Shown here: one piece after another, positions 1-8,582 of the stretch
Position numbering within the stretch: position 1 is the first letter of the stretch
Layout: every line of letters starts with the position of its first letter
Assembly: GCA_013151215.1 (NCBI GenBank)
Contig: JAADIS010000118.1
Span: forward strand, 1 to 64,000
Length of the DNA stretch: 64,000 nt
Origin: Chlorobiota bacterium
Lineage (GTDB): Bacteria > Bacteroidota > Bacteroidia > Bacteroidales > F082
Direction: 5' to 3'
The notes under the pieces: model-generated
What the model saw: the letters and a program-made list of their open reading frames with translations, nothing else
What the model was told of the DNA's origin: nothing
Database searches by the model: none
Position numbers and translations under genes: made by a program

Positions 1-353
1 TCAATTTGGGAAGTATCAATTATATTTTCGAAAAAACGTATACCTCCCCATCCTCCAACCAATGTAGAAGTATCTGAAAAATCAGTTGAATCGTTTATTG
101 TAAAAAAAATTGAATCACTTTGGACTCCTCTGGCAATTAATTTACCATACACATCAATTGAATAATTCCCTTGAAATTCAACATATGTACCTGGATAAAT
201 AACTAAGGTCGCATTATTTTCAATCAAAACATTATTATATACTTTGACTGTATCTAATGTCCAAGCAGTATCATTACTAATTATTGTTTGAGATTTCACA
301 ATTGCGAACAAAAATATGAAATACAGAAATGAGATATAATACTTCATTTTCAT
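1..353 (-). CDS. Secreted beta-helix-type surface protein, N-terminal part only
   Basis: The gene runs off the left edge, so only about 117 codons are visible and the ORF track omits it. It opens with MKMKYYISFLYFIF, a Sec signal peptide probably cleaved near KSQ. It then has short repeating strands such as LVIYPGTYVEFQG and YGKLIARG. This rung pattern is typical of right-handed beta-helix exported proteins of Bacteroidota, many of which use type IX secretion; a sorting domain, if any, lies outside the window. It is transcribed after the broken lipoprotein at 405, from which it is separated by a terminator hairpin. Family assignment is inference from a short segment; the start and signal peptide are seen directly. 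Confidence 0.6.
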   Translation of the reverse strand, partial: MKMKYYISFLYFIFLFAIVKSQTIISNDTAWTLDTVKVYNNVLIENNATLVIYPGTYVEFQGNYSIDVYGKLIARGVQSDSIFFTINDSTDFSDTSTLVGGWGGIRFFENIIDTSQI

Positions 354-360
354 CTTAATT

Positions 361-396
361 AATAAAGGTGACCAGTTTTTAGTAGAACTGGTCACC
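361..396 (-). terminator. Intrinsic terminator after the frameshifted lipoprotein gene
   Basis: Perfect 11-bp inverted repeat (ggtgaccagtt / aactggtcacc) with an 8-base loop. Read on the minus strand it is followed by TTTATT. It lies directly downstream of the stop at 405. The U-tract is short, so termination may be partial. Confidence 0.6.
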
Positions 397-404
397 AATA
401 AAGT

Positions 405-1356
405 TTATTCAATAGGTGGAATATTGCTAGGCAAACCATAAAAAATCTGATATCTATGCCAATATTGATTATCAGACGGATTATTATTATTAGTCCACAA
501 CTTCATAAATCTATAAACATAACTTTCTGGTCGTTCTCCCTTAGGTGTTTGACTTGAAGTATTATGTATGATATAGTGCCCTTGTGATAAGTAATATTGA
601 AGTTCTGAATATTCAATGCATGGGTCAGAGGTTGCCTCTTCATAAAATATTTTGCCAAGATAATTATTGTGATTAACTGTGGTTTGATAATATATTAGCC
701 ATGTACCGGACGTGTCCGAACTCATAGCAGGATTGTTGAATCGAACTTTAAGTTGAATCCCTGCATCAGAATCCCACTCAGGGTCAACACATTTACCCTT
801 CATATTACCATAACGCCAATTGTCTGCATTTGTAATCGGGTCGTAAAGGGCAAGAGGATTTATTCCTACTCCTCCCGTCAAGCCTAAAACAACTGTACTT
901 CCATCTCTTGTTGCTTGCTGCTCAAGGTCTCCCACAACCGAAAATTTATAATCTTCAGTGAGTTGGCTAAACTCAAAGTTTAAATCCGTTAGCATTTGAT
1001 TATAAACATTGACAACATCAGACATGTTTACTGTCCCGTTTTCATTAACAGCAAGAGAGTAAGTTCTTTCAAAAGTGACTAAATCGTTGAATGTGGTGTC
1101 GGTGGTTTGTGTTGCATTGTACAATGCCTCCAAATACCACATTGCACTGTCGGGAGACATAAACTCCTCGTCGCGCACTCCCGATTTAACCTTTTGATTA
1201 AAATTGGTGAGGTTTCGCCATATCTGCATCTCTTCGGCGTTGTAGGTTTTTTCGTTGTTGGGCTGTTTGCCGCTTAGGCCGTCTTTCTTGCAGGAGTAAA
1301 TAAAACACTGACACCGCAAGCCCCGTAAAGACTAAAAGAAAAAGTACTCTTCTCAT
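405..1356 (-). pseudogene. Lipoprotein of unknown family, interrupted by a +1 frameshift in the signal peptide
   Basis: The long frame (track ORF 405..1319) encodes a soluble protein of about 300 residues with no recognisable motif, but its own start would be a TTG without a signal peptide. A different frame beginning at ATG 1356 reads MRRVLFLLVFTGLAVSVF, a textbook lipoprotein signal sequence, and then becomes basic nonsense. The two join if one base is removed from the four-A run at 1302-1305 (plus strand), giving SVFIYSCKKDG with a lipobox cysteine. So either the gene is recently broken by homopolymer slippage, or it is phase-variable, or the assembly has an indel. The body includes acidic and Tyr/Asn-rich stretches typical of Bacteroidota surface lipoproteins. 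I assign no function. Confidence 0.6.
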
Positions 1357-1896
1357 TACACTAATTTTTAATTGATAATTAATTGAATTGTGTAAAACCA
1401 CGGGGGCTTGGCAAATTAATGCTTTTGGCTTACCTTTGCCGTTCCCCTTTTTGGTTTTTATATAAATGTTGCTGAACATTTTCATGTATAAATTTTTAAA
1501 GGGGTTTTTTTTATAAACCCTATTAATCTAAACAGTAAATCATATTTACCGAAAATACTTGTGCCCTGTTCCGATACACTCTTTTTCGGGATACATAAAA
1601 CCAAAATATTTCAATTTATCCTTGAAATTCAATCTCCACTAAAAAAGTATCTTGTCCTCCACTACCTTAGGTCAAATGATGTTCGGCCCGCATCTTCGTC
1701 TATTCTCTTATACCCTGCTTTCTCTTTCCAAATTGAGGGCTAAAAAACCTCTTAGCAGCACAAATGTAAAGTTTTTATATTGAACAAAGCAAGAATTTGT
1801 GATTAATTTTTTAGAAATCCCCAATCAGGGCTAATGTTTGTTGAGCGGGGGGGTGAGTATAAGGCTGTTATAGTGTTGTTTAGCATTATTATAAAC

Positions 1897-1964
1897 TGCC
1901 CGGGCTTGTCAGGCCTTATGTTTCCCGGGCACGGGGCGGGAGCCGGCGGGGAGAACATCCCGCC
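1897..1964. other. Two adjacent GC-rich hairpins in intergenic DNA
   Basis: TGCCCGGG (1897-1904) pairs with CCCGGGCA (1924-1931), and GGCGGGA (1935-1941) pairs with TCCCGCC (1958-1964). The block is strikingly GC-rich in AT-rich surroundings. It could be a REP-like element or a structured RNA; the sequence alone does not decide. Confidence 0.45.
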
Positions 1965-1982
1965 TTAAACCCCTTTAACTTA

Positions 1983-2020
1983 TCAACCATAAAACGCCGG
2001 GGTGTAGGCACTTACAGCCT
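1983..2020 (+). repeat. Left arm of a 38-bp inverted repeat flanking the PHP/glycosyltransferase pair
   Basis: Matches the reverse complement of 5183-5220 at 34 of 38 positions; the mismatches are at repeat positions 14, 18, 23 and 24. The two arms bracket genes 2311..3507 and 3509..5080. No transposase lies between them. Confidence 0.75.
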
Positions 2021-2279
2021 CTCAAGCTTTCTTAAATTTAGAGAAAGCCGCAGCTCGGCTCTTTTTTATCGGTGCATAGCAATATTTGCAGAAAGCTCAA
2101 CAATAGAAATCCAAGTTGCAGGGCACTACCATATTATACAAGTAAACACTACATCCTCCAATTCTTGTCTATATGGGGAAACACAGCTGCATAATAGTGA
2201 GATTTAAAACATCGTTCAGCGCATTTCGAAGCAGATGGTAAAAGCAGGAACAAATTATCTCATCATCAAATGGTTTATG

Positions 2280-2287
2280 TATTTTTG
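2280..2287 (+). promoter_or_regulatory. TATTTTTG -7 box for the PHP/glycosyltransferase pair
   Basis: Fits the Bacteroidota -7 consensus TAnnTTTG, 23 bp before ATG 2311. No clean -33 TTTG was found at the expected spacing. Confidence 0.5.
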
Positions 2288-2310
2288 CCTCTCTTAACAA
2301 TTCATTTTAA

Positions 2311-3507
2311 ATGAAAAAAATACTAATAGTACCATTAAAAATAATCAGGAATTTCTTTTTGATCTTGATATTAATCCTATTCGGGTTTTATCTGATGGCT
2401 CCTGTATATGAGTTTTCAGGGCCTTCCAAGTTCTCCGGCGATAAAATTTATAATCCGTATCAGAATATCGATTCAAGTCAGTGGCGCAGATATAATTTCC
2501 AGGTTCAATCGAGAGCATGGGGAGGTATAACAAGCGGCAGAACAAATACTAATAATCTCATTGACAGTATTTACCGCCAGCTGAACTTTGATTATGTGGC
2601 TACCAGCGATTACCAAAAAATTAATCGCCACGGATCAAAAAAATCAAATTATATCCCAACTTACGAGCATGGTTACAATATTTTCAAAACCCATCAGGTG
2701 TGCATAGATGCAAAAAAAGTGGTTTGGACCGATTTGCTTTTTTTTCAGACCCTAAGCATGAAACAATGGGTAATAGATATGCTAAAACAAAACAGCACAT
2801 TGGTCGCCCTTGCACACCCAACTTTACGGAACGGTTACGAAATAGATGAAATGGCCTATCTGTCAAATTACGATTTAATGGAGGTAATAACAAATATGCG
2901 CTTGTCGTTCGACCATTGGGACGCCGCTCTGTCGGCGGGAAACCCTGTTTGGATACTTGGCGACGACGATGCCCACGATGTTACCAACAGCAATGAGGTA
3001 GGAAGGCGTTTTACGATGATTAATTCCCCCACACTAAATAAAGCCGATATTGTAAAGAGCCTTAAGAACGGCATAGCTTACGGCTACGATTTTTTTCGCC
3101 GCGACGATGAGGACATGAAAGTCAAGTATCAAAGAATCAGGTATTTACCTTATCTTTATTCGGCTAAAATTATCAACGATACATTCAAGGTCTCGCTCAG
3201 CGACACTGCTGAGAAAATATCTTTTATTGGCCAGGACGGAAAAGTATTATCAGAAATCACTTCAGCACAAAAAGCATTTTATACCATAAAAAAGCCGGAC
3301 ACTTATGTTAGGACAGTGATTACTTTTGCCGATACTTCCTCAATTTATTTGAATCCGATAGTTAGATATAGCGGCGAAAAACTAGTGTCGAAACTCAGCG
3401 CAAAAATAAATGCAAGGGCAACAAACTTTTTACGAATAGTTTATTTTCTCATCGCTTTGACGGGTGTTTACCTTTATTTGAGACAAAAACAGAAAAACAA
3501 GCGGTAA
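2311..3507 (+). CDS. Membrane-anchored PHP-fold protein with altered metal ligands
   Basis: A 398-residue protein with an N-terminal membrane helix (about residues 12-30) and a second near the C terminus (about 373-390), so the central domain is probably on the outer face of the inner membrane. The centre resembles PHP-type phosphoesterases: it keeps a LAHP motif and GDDDAHD, both metal-ligand motifs of the family. However, the N-terminal HxH pair appears as FQVQSRAWGG and the usual TDH appears as TSDY, so several metal ligands are missing. It may be a non-catalytic or divergent member. The glycosyltransferase gene starts two bases after its stop, so the two are co-transcribed and probably act together on a cell-envelope glycan or lipid. 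The substrate is unknown. Confidence 0.65.
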   Translation: MKKILIVPLKIIRNFFLILILILFGFYLMAPVYEFSGPSKFSGDKIYNPYQNIDSSQWRRYNFQVQSRAWGGITSGRTNTNNLIDSIYRQLNFDYVATSDYQKINRHGSKKSNYIPTYEHGYNIFKTHQVCIDAKKVVWTDLLFFQTLSMKQWVIDMLKQNSTLVALAHPTLRNGYEIDEMAYLSNYDLMEVITNMRLSFDHWDAALSAGNPVWILGDDDAHDVTNSNEVGRRFTMINSPTLNKADIVKSLKNGIAYGYDFFRRDDEDMKVKYQRIRYLPYLYSAKIINDTFKVSLSDTAEKISFIGQDGKVLSEITSAQKAFYTIKKPDTYVRTVITFADTSSIYLNPIVRYSGEKLVSKLSAKINARATNFLRIVYFLIALTGVYLYLRQKQKNKR

Positions 3508-3508
3508 A

Positions 3509-5080
3509 ATGAATAACAACAGCATCACCTGGCGAAAGAGGCTTTACCGGCTGGCATTTGTTTCACTACTTGTCAGGATAGTTATAGCGGCCACCATTGA
3601 GCTTGGCAACGACGAAGTTTATTATCGCCTCTATGCACTCTATCCCGATTGGTCGCATTTCGATCATCCGCTGATGGTTGGTTTGGCAATGCAATTGTTT
3701 AGTCTTAACCTAAGTCTGCACAGCGAGCTGTTTTTACGTATGTCGTCGATAATATTGGGGACGATAAATATTTTTATCGTTTTCGACATAGGCAAAAACC
3801 TGAAAAGCAAGCGCGTTGGATTTTTCTCAGCATTGCTCTATACCTCATCTGTTTATGCGTTTGTTATTACAGGCATCTTCATTTTGCCCGATACCCCCCA
3901 GCAGTTTTTCTGGCTCTTGAGCTTCGGACTTATGATGCAAACCTTGCCGGCTTGCCCCAACATTAAGAACAACTCCTTTAAAATGCTAAAGCTTGGCCTA
4001 TTAATCGGCCTTGCGATGATATCGAAATACACCAGCGTTTTCCTTTGGCTTGCCGCCGGCTTATACATAGTTTTTTTTAACCGCGAATGGCTCAGGAAAA
4101 AGAGTTTTTATTTATCTGTTTTAATAAGTTTTATAATCTGCCTCCCAATATTAATATGGAATATCCAAAATGATTTTATAAGTTTCACCTTCCATGGTGA
4201 GAGAGTTGATTTTGTTGGTTACCAAATAAACACGAATTATTTTTTTACTGAATTGCTGGGAGAGGTTTTATATAACAATCCCATAAACTATGTTTTGATA
4301 TTAATGGCTTTATCGGCTGTTTTCACAAAAAAAATTCAAATCAACAAACAACATAAACAGATTATTTTATTGAGTTCGCTTCCTTTGATAATATTGTTTC
4401 TGGGCTTTTCTTTATTCAGGTCAACATTGCCTCACTGGACCGCTCCGGGATTTACGATATTAATATTTTTGGCCGCCCTCTGGCTGGATACCGTGTTTGC
4501 CGAGAAATCAGATGATTATTTAATCCCCTGGCCCTTAAAAATCTCAGTTGGGTTATTGGTAATTACACTTTTGCTGGGCTATCTGCAAATTAATCAAGGC
4601 ATAATCAATATTGATAAAACCACTGAATACAATAGACTGGGGGAGAACGACCCCAGTCTGGACATGTTTGGTTATGAGCAAATTGCAGATAGTTTTGCTG
4701 AAATATACAAAAGAGATACAGCAACAGGGCTTATGCCCAAGGATGTCTTCATGGCCGGCAAAAACTGGTTTCCGCTGGCAAACCTCGATTATTATGTCGC
4801 AAGTCCGCTGGGAATGAAATCCTATGGTTTCGGGGATTTGGGGAAAATCCATAAATATGCATGGATAAACAAGATAAACGGAGACTTAAGATTAGGTATG
4901 GATGCATATTTTATTACCGACAGCCGCGAATACCGGGAACCTTTTACTTTCTTCAAGGAGTATTTCGATAAAATAGAGGCAGCAGATACCATACAGGTTT
5001 ACAGAGGAGGAAAAATCGCGAAAAGAGCCTTTGTTTTCAGGTTGATGGGCTTGAGGAAACTTCCAGTGGAGGAGGAATAG
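3509..5080 (+). CDS. PMT/ArnT-type polytopic glycosyltransferase
   Basis: A 523-residue multi-spanning membrane protein with roughly 10-11 hydrophobic segments. Near the N terminus it has the acidic catalytic loop of the dolichyl-phosphate-mannose mannosyltransferase clan (ELGNDEVYYRLYA, then FDHPLMVG). These enzymes move a sugar from a polyprenyl-phosphate carrier to a protein or lipid acceptor at the periplasmic face. The C-terminal third is a soluble domain. It follows the PHP-like gene with one base between stop and start. The polyprenol-phosphate mannose synthase at 63165 could provide its donor, but that link is inference. Acceptor unknown. Confidence 0.75.
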   Translation: MNNNSITWRKRLYRLAFVSLLVRIVIAATIELGNDEVYYRLYALYPDWSHFDHPLMVGLAMQLFSLNLSLHSELFLRMSSIILGTINIFIVFDIGKNLKSKRVGFFSALLYTSSVYAFVITGIFILPDTPQQFFWLLSFGLMMQTLPACPNIKNNSFKMLKLGLLIGLAMISKYTSVFLWLAAGLYIVFFNREWLRKKSFYLSVLISFIICLPILIWNIQNDFISFTFHGERVDFVGYQINTNYFFTELLGEVLYNNPINYVLILMALSAVFTKKIQINKQHKQIILLSSLPLIILFLGFSLFRSTLPHWTAPGFTILIFLAALWLDTVFAEKSDDYLIPWPLKISVGLLVITLLLGYLQINQGIINIDKTTEYNRLGENDPSLDMFGYEQIADSFAEIYKRDTATGLMPKDVFMAGKNWFPLANLDYYVASPLGMKSYGFGDLGKIHKYAWINKINGDLRLGMDAYFITDSREYREPFTFFKEYFDKIEAADTIQVYRGGKIAKRAFVFRLMGLRKLPVEEE

Positions 5081-5091
5081 TTTTTGGGGAT

Positions 5092-5175
5092 TAATGGTAC
5101 AATGGGTTAATGTGCTAATGTGCTAATGGTACAATGGGTTAATGTGCTAATGGGTTAATGTGCTAGTGAGATAAT
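5092..5175 (+). repeat. Short tandem repeat, two exact 29-bp units plus degenerate remnants
   Basis: The 29-bp unit beginning taatggtacaatggg occurs at 5092-5120 and again at 5124-5152, giving a 32-bp period. Truncated pieces (ggttaatgtgctag, ataatggtaca) follow up to 5175. It sits between the glycosyltransferase stop and the right arm of the 38-bp inverted repeat. It is non-coding, and there are too few units and no spacers, so it is not a CRISPR array. Confidence 0.8.
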
Positions 5176-5182
5176 GGTACAA

Positions 5183-5220
5183 AGGCTGTAAGTGCCGGCA
5201 CCTCGGTGTTTTATGGTTGA
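5183..5220 (-). repeat. Right arm of the 38-bp inverted repeat
   Basis: Reverse complement of 1983-2020 with four mismatches. This copy contains the perfect 10-bp palindrome GTGCCGGCAC, which is degraded in the left copy. A related core, CGAGGTGCCGG, recurs near 56733, suggesting a dispersed intergenic element. Confidence 0.75.
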
Positions 5221-5286
5221 GGGTTTCGAAGCACAATAAAAAGCCAGGACTTCAACAATGAGATTAAAGCCCTGACTTATAGATAA

Positions 5287-6675
5287 TTATATCATTTTGG
5301 CAGGGTCAACCCATTCCGTAAACTCTGCATCAGTGAGAAAGCCCAATTCCAAAGCGGCCTCTCTTAAGGTTGTACCTTCCGAATGTGCTTTCTTAGCAAT
5401 CTTTGCTGCTTTTTCATAGCCTATATGAGTATTTAGCGCAGTAACGAGCATCAAGGAATTTTCGAGATTATGTTTGATTTTTTTCTTTACAGCCTCAATG
5501 CCCACAACGGCGTTTTTGGTAAAGGAAACACAAGCATCGCCAAGCAGCCGGGCAGCTTGGAGCAAATTGTAAATCATCACCGGTTTGAAGACATTAAGCT
5601 GAAAATGGCCTTGCATGCCCCCGGCAACTATGGCTGCATCGTTACCAATTACCTGTGCGCAAACCATCGACAAGGCTTCGTTTTGTGTTGGGTTTACCTT
5701 ACCGGGCATAATTGACGAGCCAGGCTCATTTGCAGGCAATTGGATTTCGCCTATGCTGCAGCGCGGGCCTGACGCAAGCATTCGAATATTGTTTGCAATA
5801 TGCATTAAACTGACAGCCAACTGTTTAAGTGCCGATGAGCTTTCAACTATGGCATCATGGGCCGATAGGGCCTCGAATTTGTTATCGGCAGTAACGAAAG
5901 GAAAACCTGTGAGCCCTGCGATTTTTTCTGCCACTTTAACGGTATAGTTCGGGGGGGTATTAATACCTGTTCCAACTGCTGTTCCGCCAAGGGCGAGTTC
6001 CGAAAGATGTGATAGTGTTGCTCTTAAAGCTTTTATTCCATGGTCAAGTTGGGAGACGTAACCCGAAAATTCCTGCCCCAATGTTAAGGGGGTGGCATCC
6101 ATAAGGTGAGTGCGACCTGCCTTAACAATTCCCATGAATGCTTCGGCTTTATCGTTCAAGGCATTTCTTAGCATTTCAACGCCCGGCAGTGTGGTTTCAA
6201 CTATCATTTTATAAGCAGCAATGTGCATGGCAGTCGGAAATGTGTCGTTGGACGATTGTGATTTATTAACGTCGTCGTTGGGATGCAGGAATTTTTTTTC
6301 ATCATCAAGTTTCCCGCCATTAATAACATGGCCGCGATTTGCCAACACTTCGTTCATATTCATATTGCTCTGTGTTCCTGACCCTGTTTGCCAAATCACC
6401 AACGGGAAATTCCCATCAAGCTTGCCGGCAATAACCTCATCGGCAGCCCTTCCTATTAGCTCTGCTTTTTTGGGATCCATCCCTCCTATTTCAGCATTCG
6501 TCAATGCTGCGGCTTTTTTAAGATAGGCGAAAGCCTCGATAATTTCCTTCGGCATGGAACCTTCGTCACCAATTTCAAAATTCATTTTCGACCTCTGGGT
6601 TTGTGCTGCCCAATATTTATCGGCTGGTACCTTAACTTCACCCATGGTGTCGTGTTCAATTCTATATTGCATCAT
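5287..6675 (-). CDS. fumC: Fumarate hydratase, class II
   Basis: 462 residues, the usual length for the iron-independent class II fumarase that interconverts fumarate and malate in the cytoplasmic TCA cycle. The fumarase/aspartase signature [13 protein letters not shown] is present near residue 315, together with [10 protein letters not shown] near residue 95 and [13 protein letters not shown] near residue 138. Two adjacent Met codons open the gene; either could be the start. It is followed on the same strand side by the ArsC-family gene but has no obvious operon partner of related function. Confident assignment. Confidence 0.95.
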   Translation of the reverse strand: MMQYRIEHDTMGEVKVPADKYWAAQTQRSKMNFEIGDEGSMPKEIIEAFAYLKKAAALTNAEIGGMDPKKAELIGRAADEVIAGKLDGNFPLVIWQTGSGTQSNMNMNEVLANRGHVINGGKLDDEKKFLHPNDDVNKSQSSNDTFPTAMHIAAYKMIVETTLPGVEMLRNALNDKAEAFMGIVKAGRTHLMDATPLTLGQEFSGYVSQLDHGIKALRATLSHLSELALGGTAVGTGINTPPNYTVKVAEKIAGLTGFPFVTADNKFEALSAHDAIVESSSALKQLAVSLMHIANNIRMLASGPRCSIGEIQLPANEPGSSIMPGKVNPTQNEALSMVCAQVIGNDAAIVAGGMQGHFQLNVFKPVMIYNLLQAARLLGDACVSFTKNAVVGIEAVKKKIKHNLENSLMLVTALNTHIGYEKAAKIAKKAHSEGTTLREAALELGFLTDAEFTEWVDPAKMI

Positions 6676-6703
6676 ATTTGTGTTTTATATTTATTATTTT
6701 GAT

Positions 6704-7045
6704 TTAGAATAACTTATCGATTTCTTCAGCTGGGTCGCCCCAAACGGCTTTATTGCCTTTTACTACTATCGGCCGCTTTAAGAGCTTAGGATTCTCAACA
6801 ATGATTTCCATCCATTCCTCATCGGTAAAATTTTTCCCCTTGAAATTCGATTTATAGATTGCCTCCTGAGTTCTGAGCATTTCGGAAGGTTTCTTGTTGA
6901 GCTTCATCAAAAGCAGTTTTAAATCATCGGTATTAAAAGTATTTTTAAGATATTCAACAACGGTGAAATCATCGGTGCGGTCCTTTACATATTGTAGTCC
7001 TGCCCGCGATTTCCGGCAACGTGGATTATGATAAACAGTGTACAT
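6704..7045 (-). CDS. ArsC/Spx-family thioredoxin-fold protein (arsenate reductase-like)
   Basis: The track ORF (267 aa) is over-extended; the family begins at ATG 7045 with MYTVYHNPRCRKSR, giving 113 residues, the usual size. The fold carries the catalytic cysteine in the NPRCRKS loop. It ends with the family's conserved segment KLLKRPIVV followed by a glycine/tryptophan tail. Such proteins (YfgD/ArsC type) are glutaredoxin-dependent arsenate reductases or general reductases of unknown substrate; no ars genes are nearby, so arsenate detoxification is not assured. The extra N-terminal codons of the track ORF overlap the helicase gene in another frame and are discarded. Confidence 0.8.
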   Translation of the reverse strand: MYTVYHNPRCRKSRAGLQYVKDRTDDFTVVEYLKNTFNTDDLKLLLMKLNKKPSEMLRTQEAIYKSNFKGKNFTDEEWMEIIVENPKLLKRPIVVKGNKAVWGDPAEEIDKLF

Positions 7046-7250
7046 ATTATTAGTGTTTCGAATAAACCTCAAAATTAATGAATGTAACGGAATAAGAGGG
7101 TGTTTATGGAAATTTATATTATAGTCTAAATAGGGGTTAATGGCCCGGGCTTGGCCCCGACATCCCGGAATTAAGAAAGGCATGTGTTTGCCGGCATGAA
7201 AGATAAATCCGCGGTTCAGCAGTTTATCATATAATGGAAGCGGGTTAATT

Positions 7251-8549
7251 TCAATCCCTTCTGTCGTTTCTTCTCTTAAAAGGTTTTCCCTTCCCGCTTT
7301 TATTTCTATTCTTGAAATTCTGGTTTTTACCTCTTGATTTATGATAGCCACCCGACCTTGCTTTTGGTTTAAATCCGGGCTTTCTGGGAGGTCTGTATTT
7401 CGGGTTCCACTCGGGGCCTTCGCCCAGGGCATGAGGCAAGGGCAATTTGCGCACCTCTGTTTCGATAAGTTGTTCGATCTTTCGAAACTTATACATATCC
7501 TCCTCATTTATAAGTGTCAATGCCATGCCTGTGGCATCGGCACGGGCGGTACGCCCAACCCTGTGGACATAATCTTCGGCATCGCCGGGAACATCAAAGT
7601 TGATAACAAGCTCTATCTCCTTGATGTCGATACCGCGGCTCAAGACATCGGTGGCAACCAGGACTTTTGTTTTTTTCGACCTGAAGCTCCTTAACACATC
7701 CTCCCTTTCGTCCTGGTCCAGGTCGGACGAAATGGCGGCCACAGTATATTCCTTGTTCCTCAAAGCAATGGAAATCTCGAAAACCTTTTTGCGTGTCGAA
7801 CTGAAGATCAAAATGCTTTTCAGGTTTGTCTTGTTATCGATCAACGATTTTACCAATTTGATTTTTTGGGCATTATAAACAAGGTAGGCAGCCTGCAACA
7901 CTCCTTCGGCGGGTTTCGACAAACCGATATTTATCTCGAAAGGTTTGTTCAATATGTTTTTGGCCAGCCCGCGTATTTCGGGAGGCATGGTAGCGGAAAA
8001 CAATAGCGACTGCCTTTCTTTGGGCAAATAACCTATAATCTTCATGATATCGTCGTTGAACCCCATGTCGAGCATACGGTCGGCCTCGTCGAGGATAAGA
8101 TGCTTGAGCTTATCGAATTTCACATATCCGTTTGCCAGATGCGAAATTAATTTGCCGGGTGTGGCAACAATGATATCAGTTCCCGTTGAAAGTGCTTTTT
8201 TCTGCTGCACCCAATCCTGTCCGTCGCCACCGCCATAAACGGCAAGTGAGGAAACAGGTGTAAAATAAGCAAATCCCTGTATTTGCTGGTCTATCTGCAT
8301 CGCAAGCTCACGTGTGGGCACAATTACCAAAACACTGGTTTCGTTTTGGTGCTCGCGCGATATCTGGTCAAGTGTCGGCAATATAAAAGCTGCCGTTTTT
8401 CCTGTTCCTGTTTGGGCACAGGCGATCAAGTCCTCCCCGTTTAATATTCTTGGAATAGCCATTTCCTGCACGGGAGTGGCATTTTCAAAACCCATGTGCG
8501 AAATAGCCTCTATTACATCGGGGTTTAGGTTTAATTCATCAAATTTCAT
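7251..8549 (-). CDS. DEAD-box ATP-dependent RNA helicase (RhlE-like)
   Basis: 432 residues. All helicase motifs are visible in order: the Q motif ATPVQ (about residue 25), Walker A AQTGTGKT, PTREL, TPGK, the DEAD box LDEADRML, SAT, and the C-lobe ATDVLSRGID and HRVGRTAR. The last 50 residues are rich in Arg, Lys, Gly and Asn, a typical RNA-binding tail. It remodels RNA during ribosome assembly or decay in the cytoplasm. Bacteroidota usually have several paralogs, so I do not give a symbol. Confidence 0.92.
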   Translation of the reverse strand: MKFDELNLNPDVIEAISHMGFENATPVQEMAIPRILNGEDLIACAQTGTGKTAAFILPTLDQISREHQNETSVLVIVPTRELAMQIDQQIQGFAYFTPVSSLAVYGGGDGQDWVQQKKALSTGTDIIVATPGKLISHLANGYVKFDKLKHLILDEADRMLDMGFNDDIMKIIGYLPKERQSLLFSATMPPEIRGLAKNILNKPFEINIGLSKPAEGVLQAAYLVYNAQKIKLVKSLIDNKTNLKSILIFSSTRKKVFEISIALRNKEYTVAAISSDLDQDEREDVLRSFRSKKTKVLVATDVLSRGIDIKEIELVINFDVPGDAEDYVHRVGRTARADATGMALTLINEEDMYKFRKIEQLIETEVRKLPLPHALGEGPEWNPKYRPPRKPGFKPKARSGGYHKSRGKNQNFKNRNKSGKGKPFKRRNDRRD

Positions 8550-8568
8550 TTACTAAAAAATATATGCG

Positions 8569-8576
8569 CAAATGTA
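8569..8576 (-). promoter_or_regulatory. TACATTTG -7 box for the DEAD-box helicase gene
   Basis: Perfect TAnnTTTG match on the minus strand, 19 bp before the start codon at 8549. Confidence 0.55.
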
Positions 8577-8582
8577 TTTAAA

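Larger units (their letters stand above)
1357..2279. other. Long intergenic region with GC-rich hairpins and a dispersed repeat
   Basis: About 0.9 kb without a convincing gene; the 60-codon ORF at 1561..1743 has no start context or homology that I recognise. It holds a minus-strand TACATTTG box (1761-1768), two consecutive GC-rich hairpins (1897-1964), one arm of a 38-bp inverted repeat (1983-2020), and a small hairpin with a T run (about 2043-2068, AGCCG/CGGCT then TTTTTT). A small RNA is possible but not demonstrated. Confidence 0.5.

Noticed and set aside
1198-1485. Track ORF of 95 aa on the minus strand as an independent gene
   Set aside because: Only its middle part (MRRVLFLLVF...) is meaningful and belongs to the frameshifted lipoprotein; the rest is low-complexity basic nonsense.
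1561-1743. 60-aa ORF in the long intergenic region
   Set aside because: No promoter at a useful distance, unusual composition and no recognisable family.
5092-5175. CRISPR array
   Set aside because: Two full units with a 3-bp gap and no spacers, and no cas genes in the window.
5470-5947. Antisense ORFs over fumC (81 and 110 aa)
   Set aside because: Shadows of a strongly conserved coding gene on the other strand.
7046-7507. N-terminal extension of the ArsC-family ORF to 267 aa
   Set aside because: The ArsC family begins at ATG 7045; the extra part overlaps the helicase gene out of frame and shows no family similarity.
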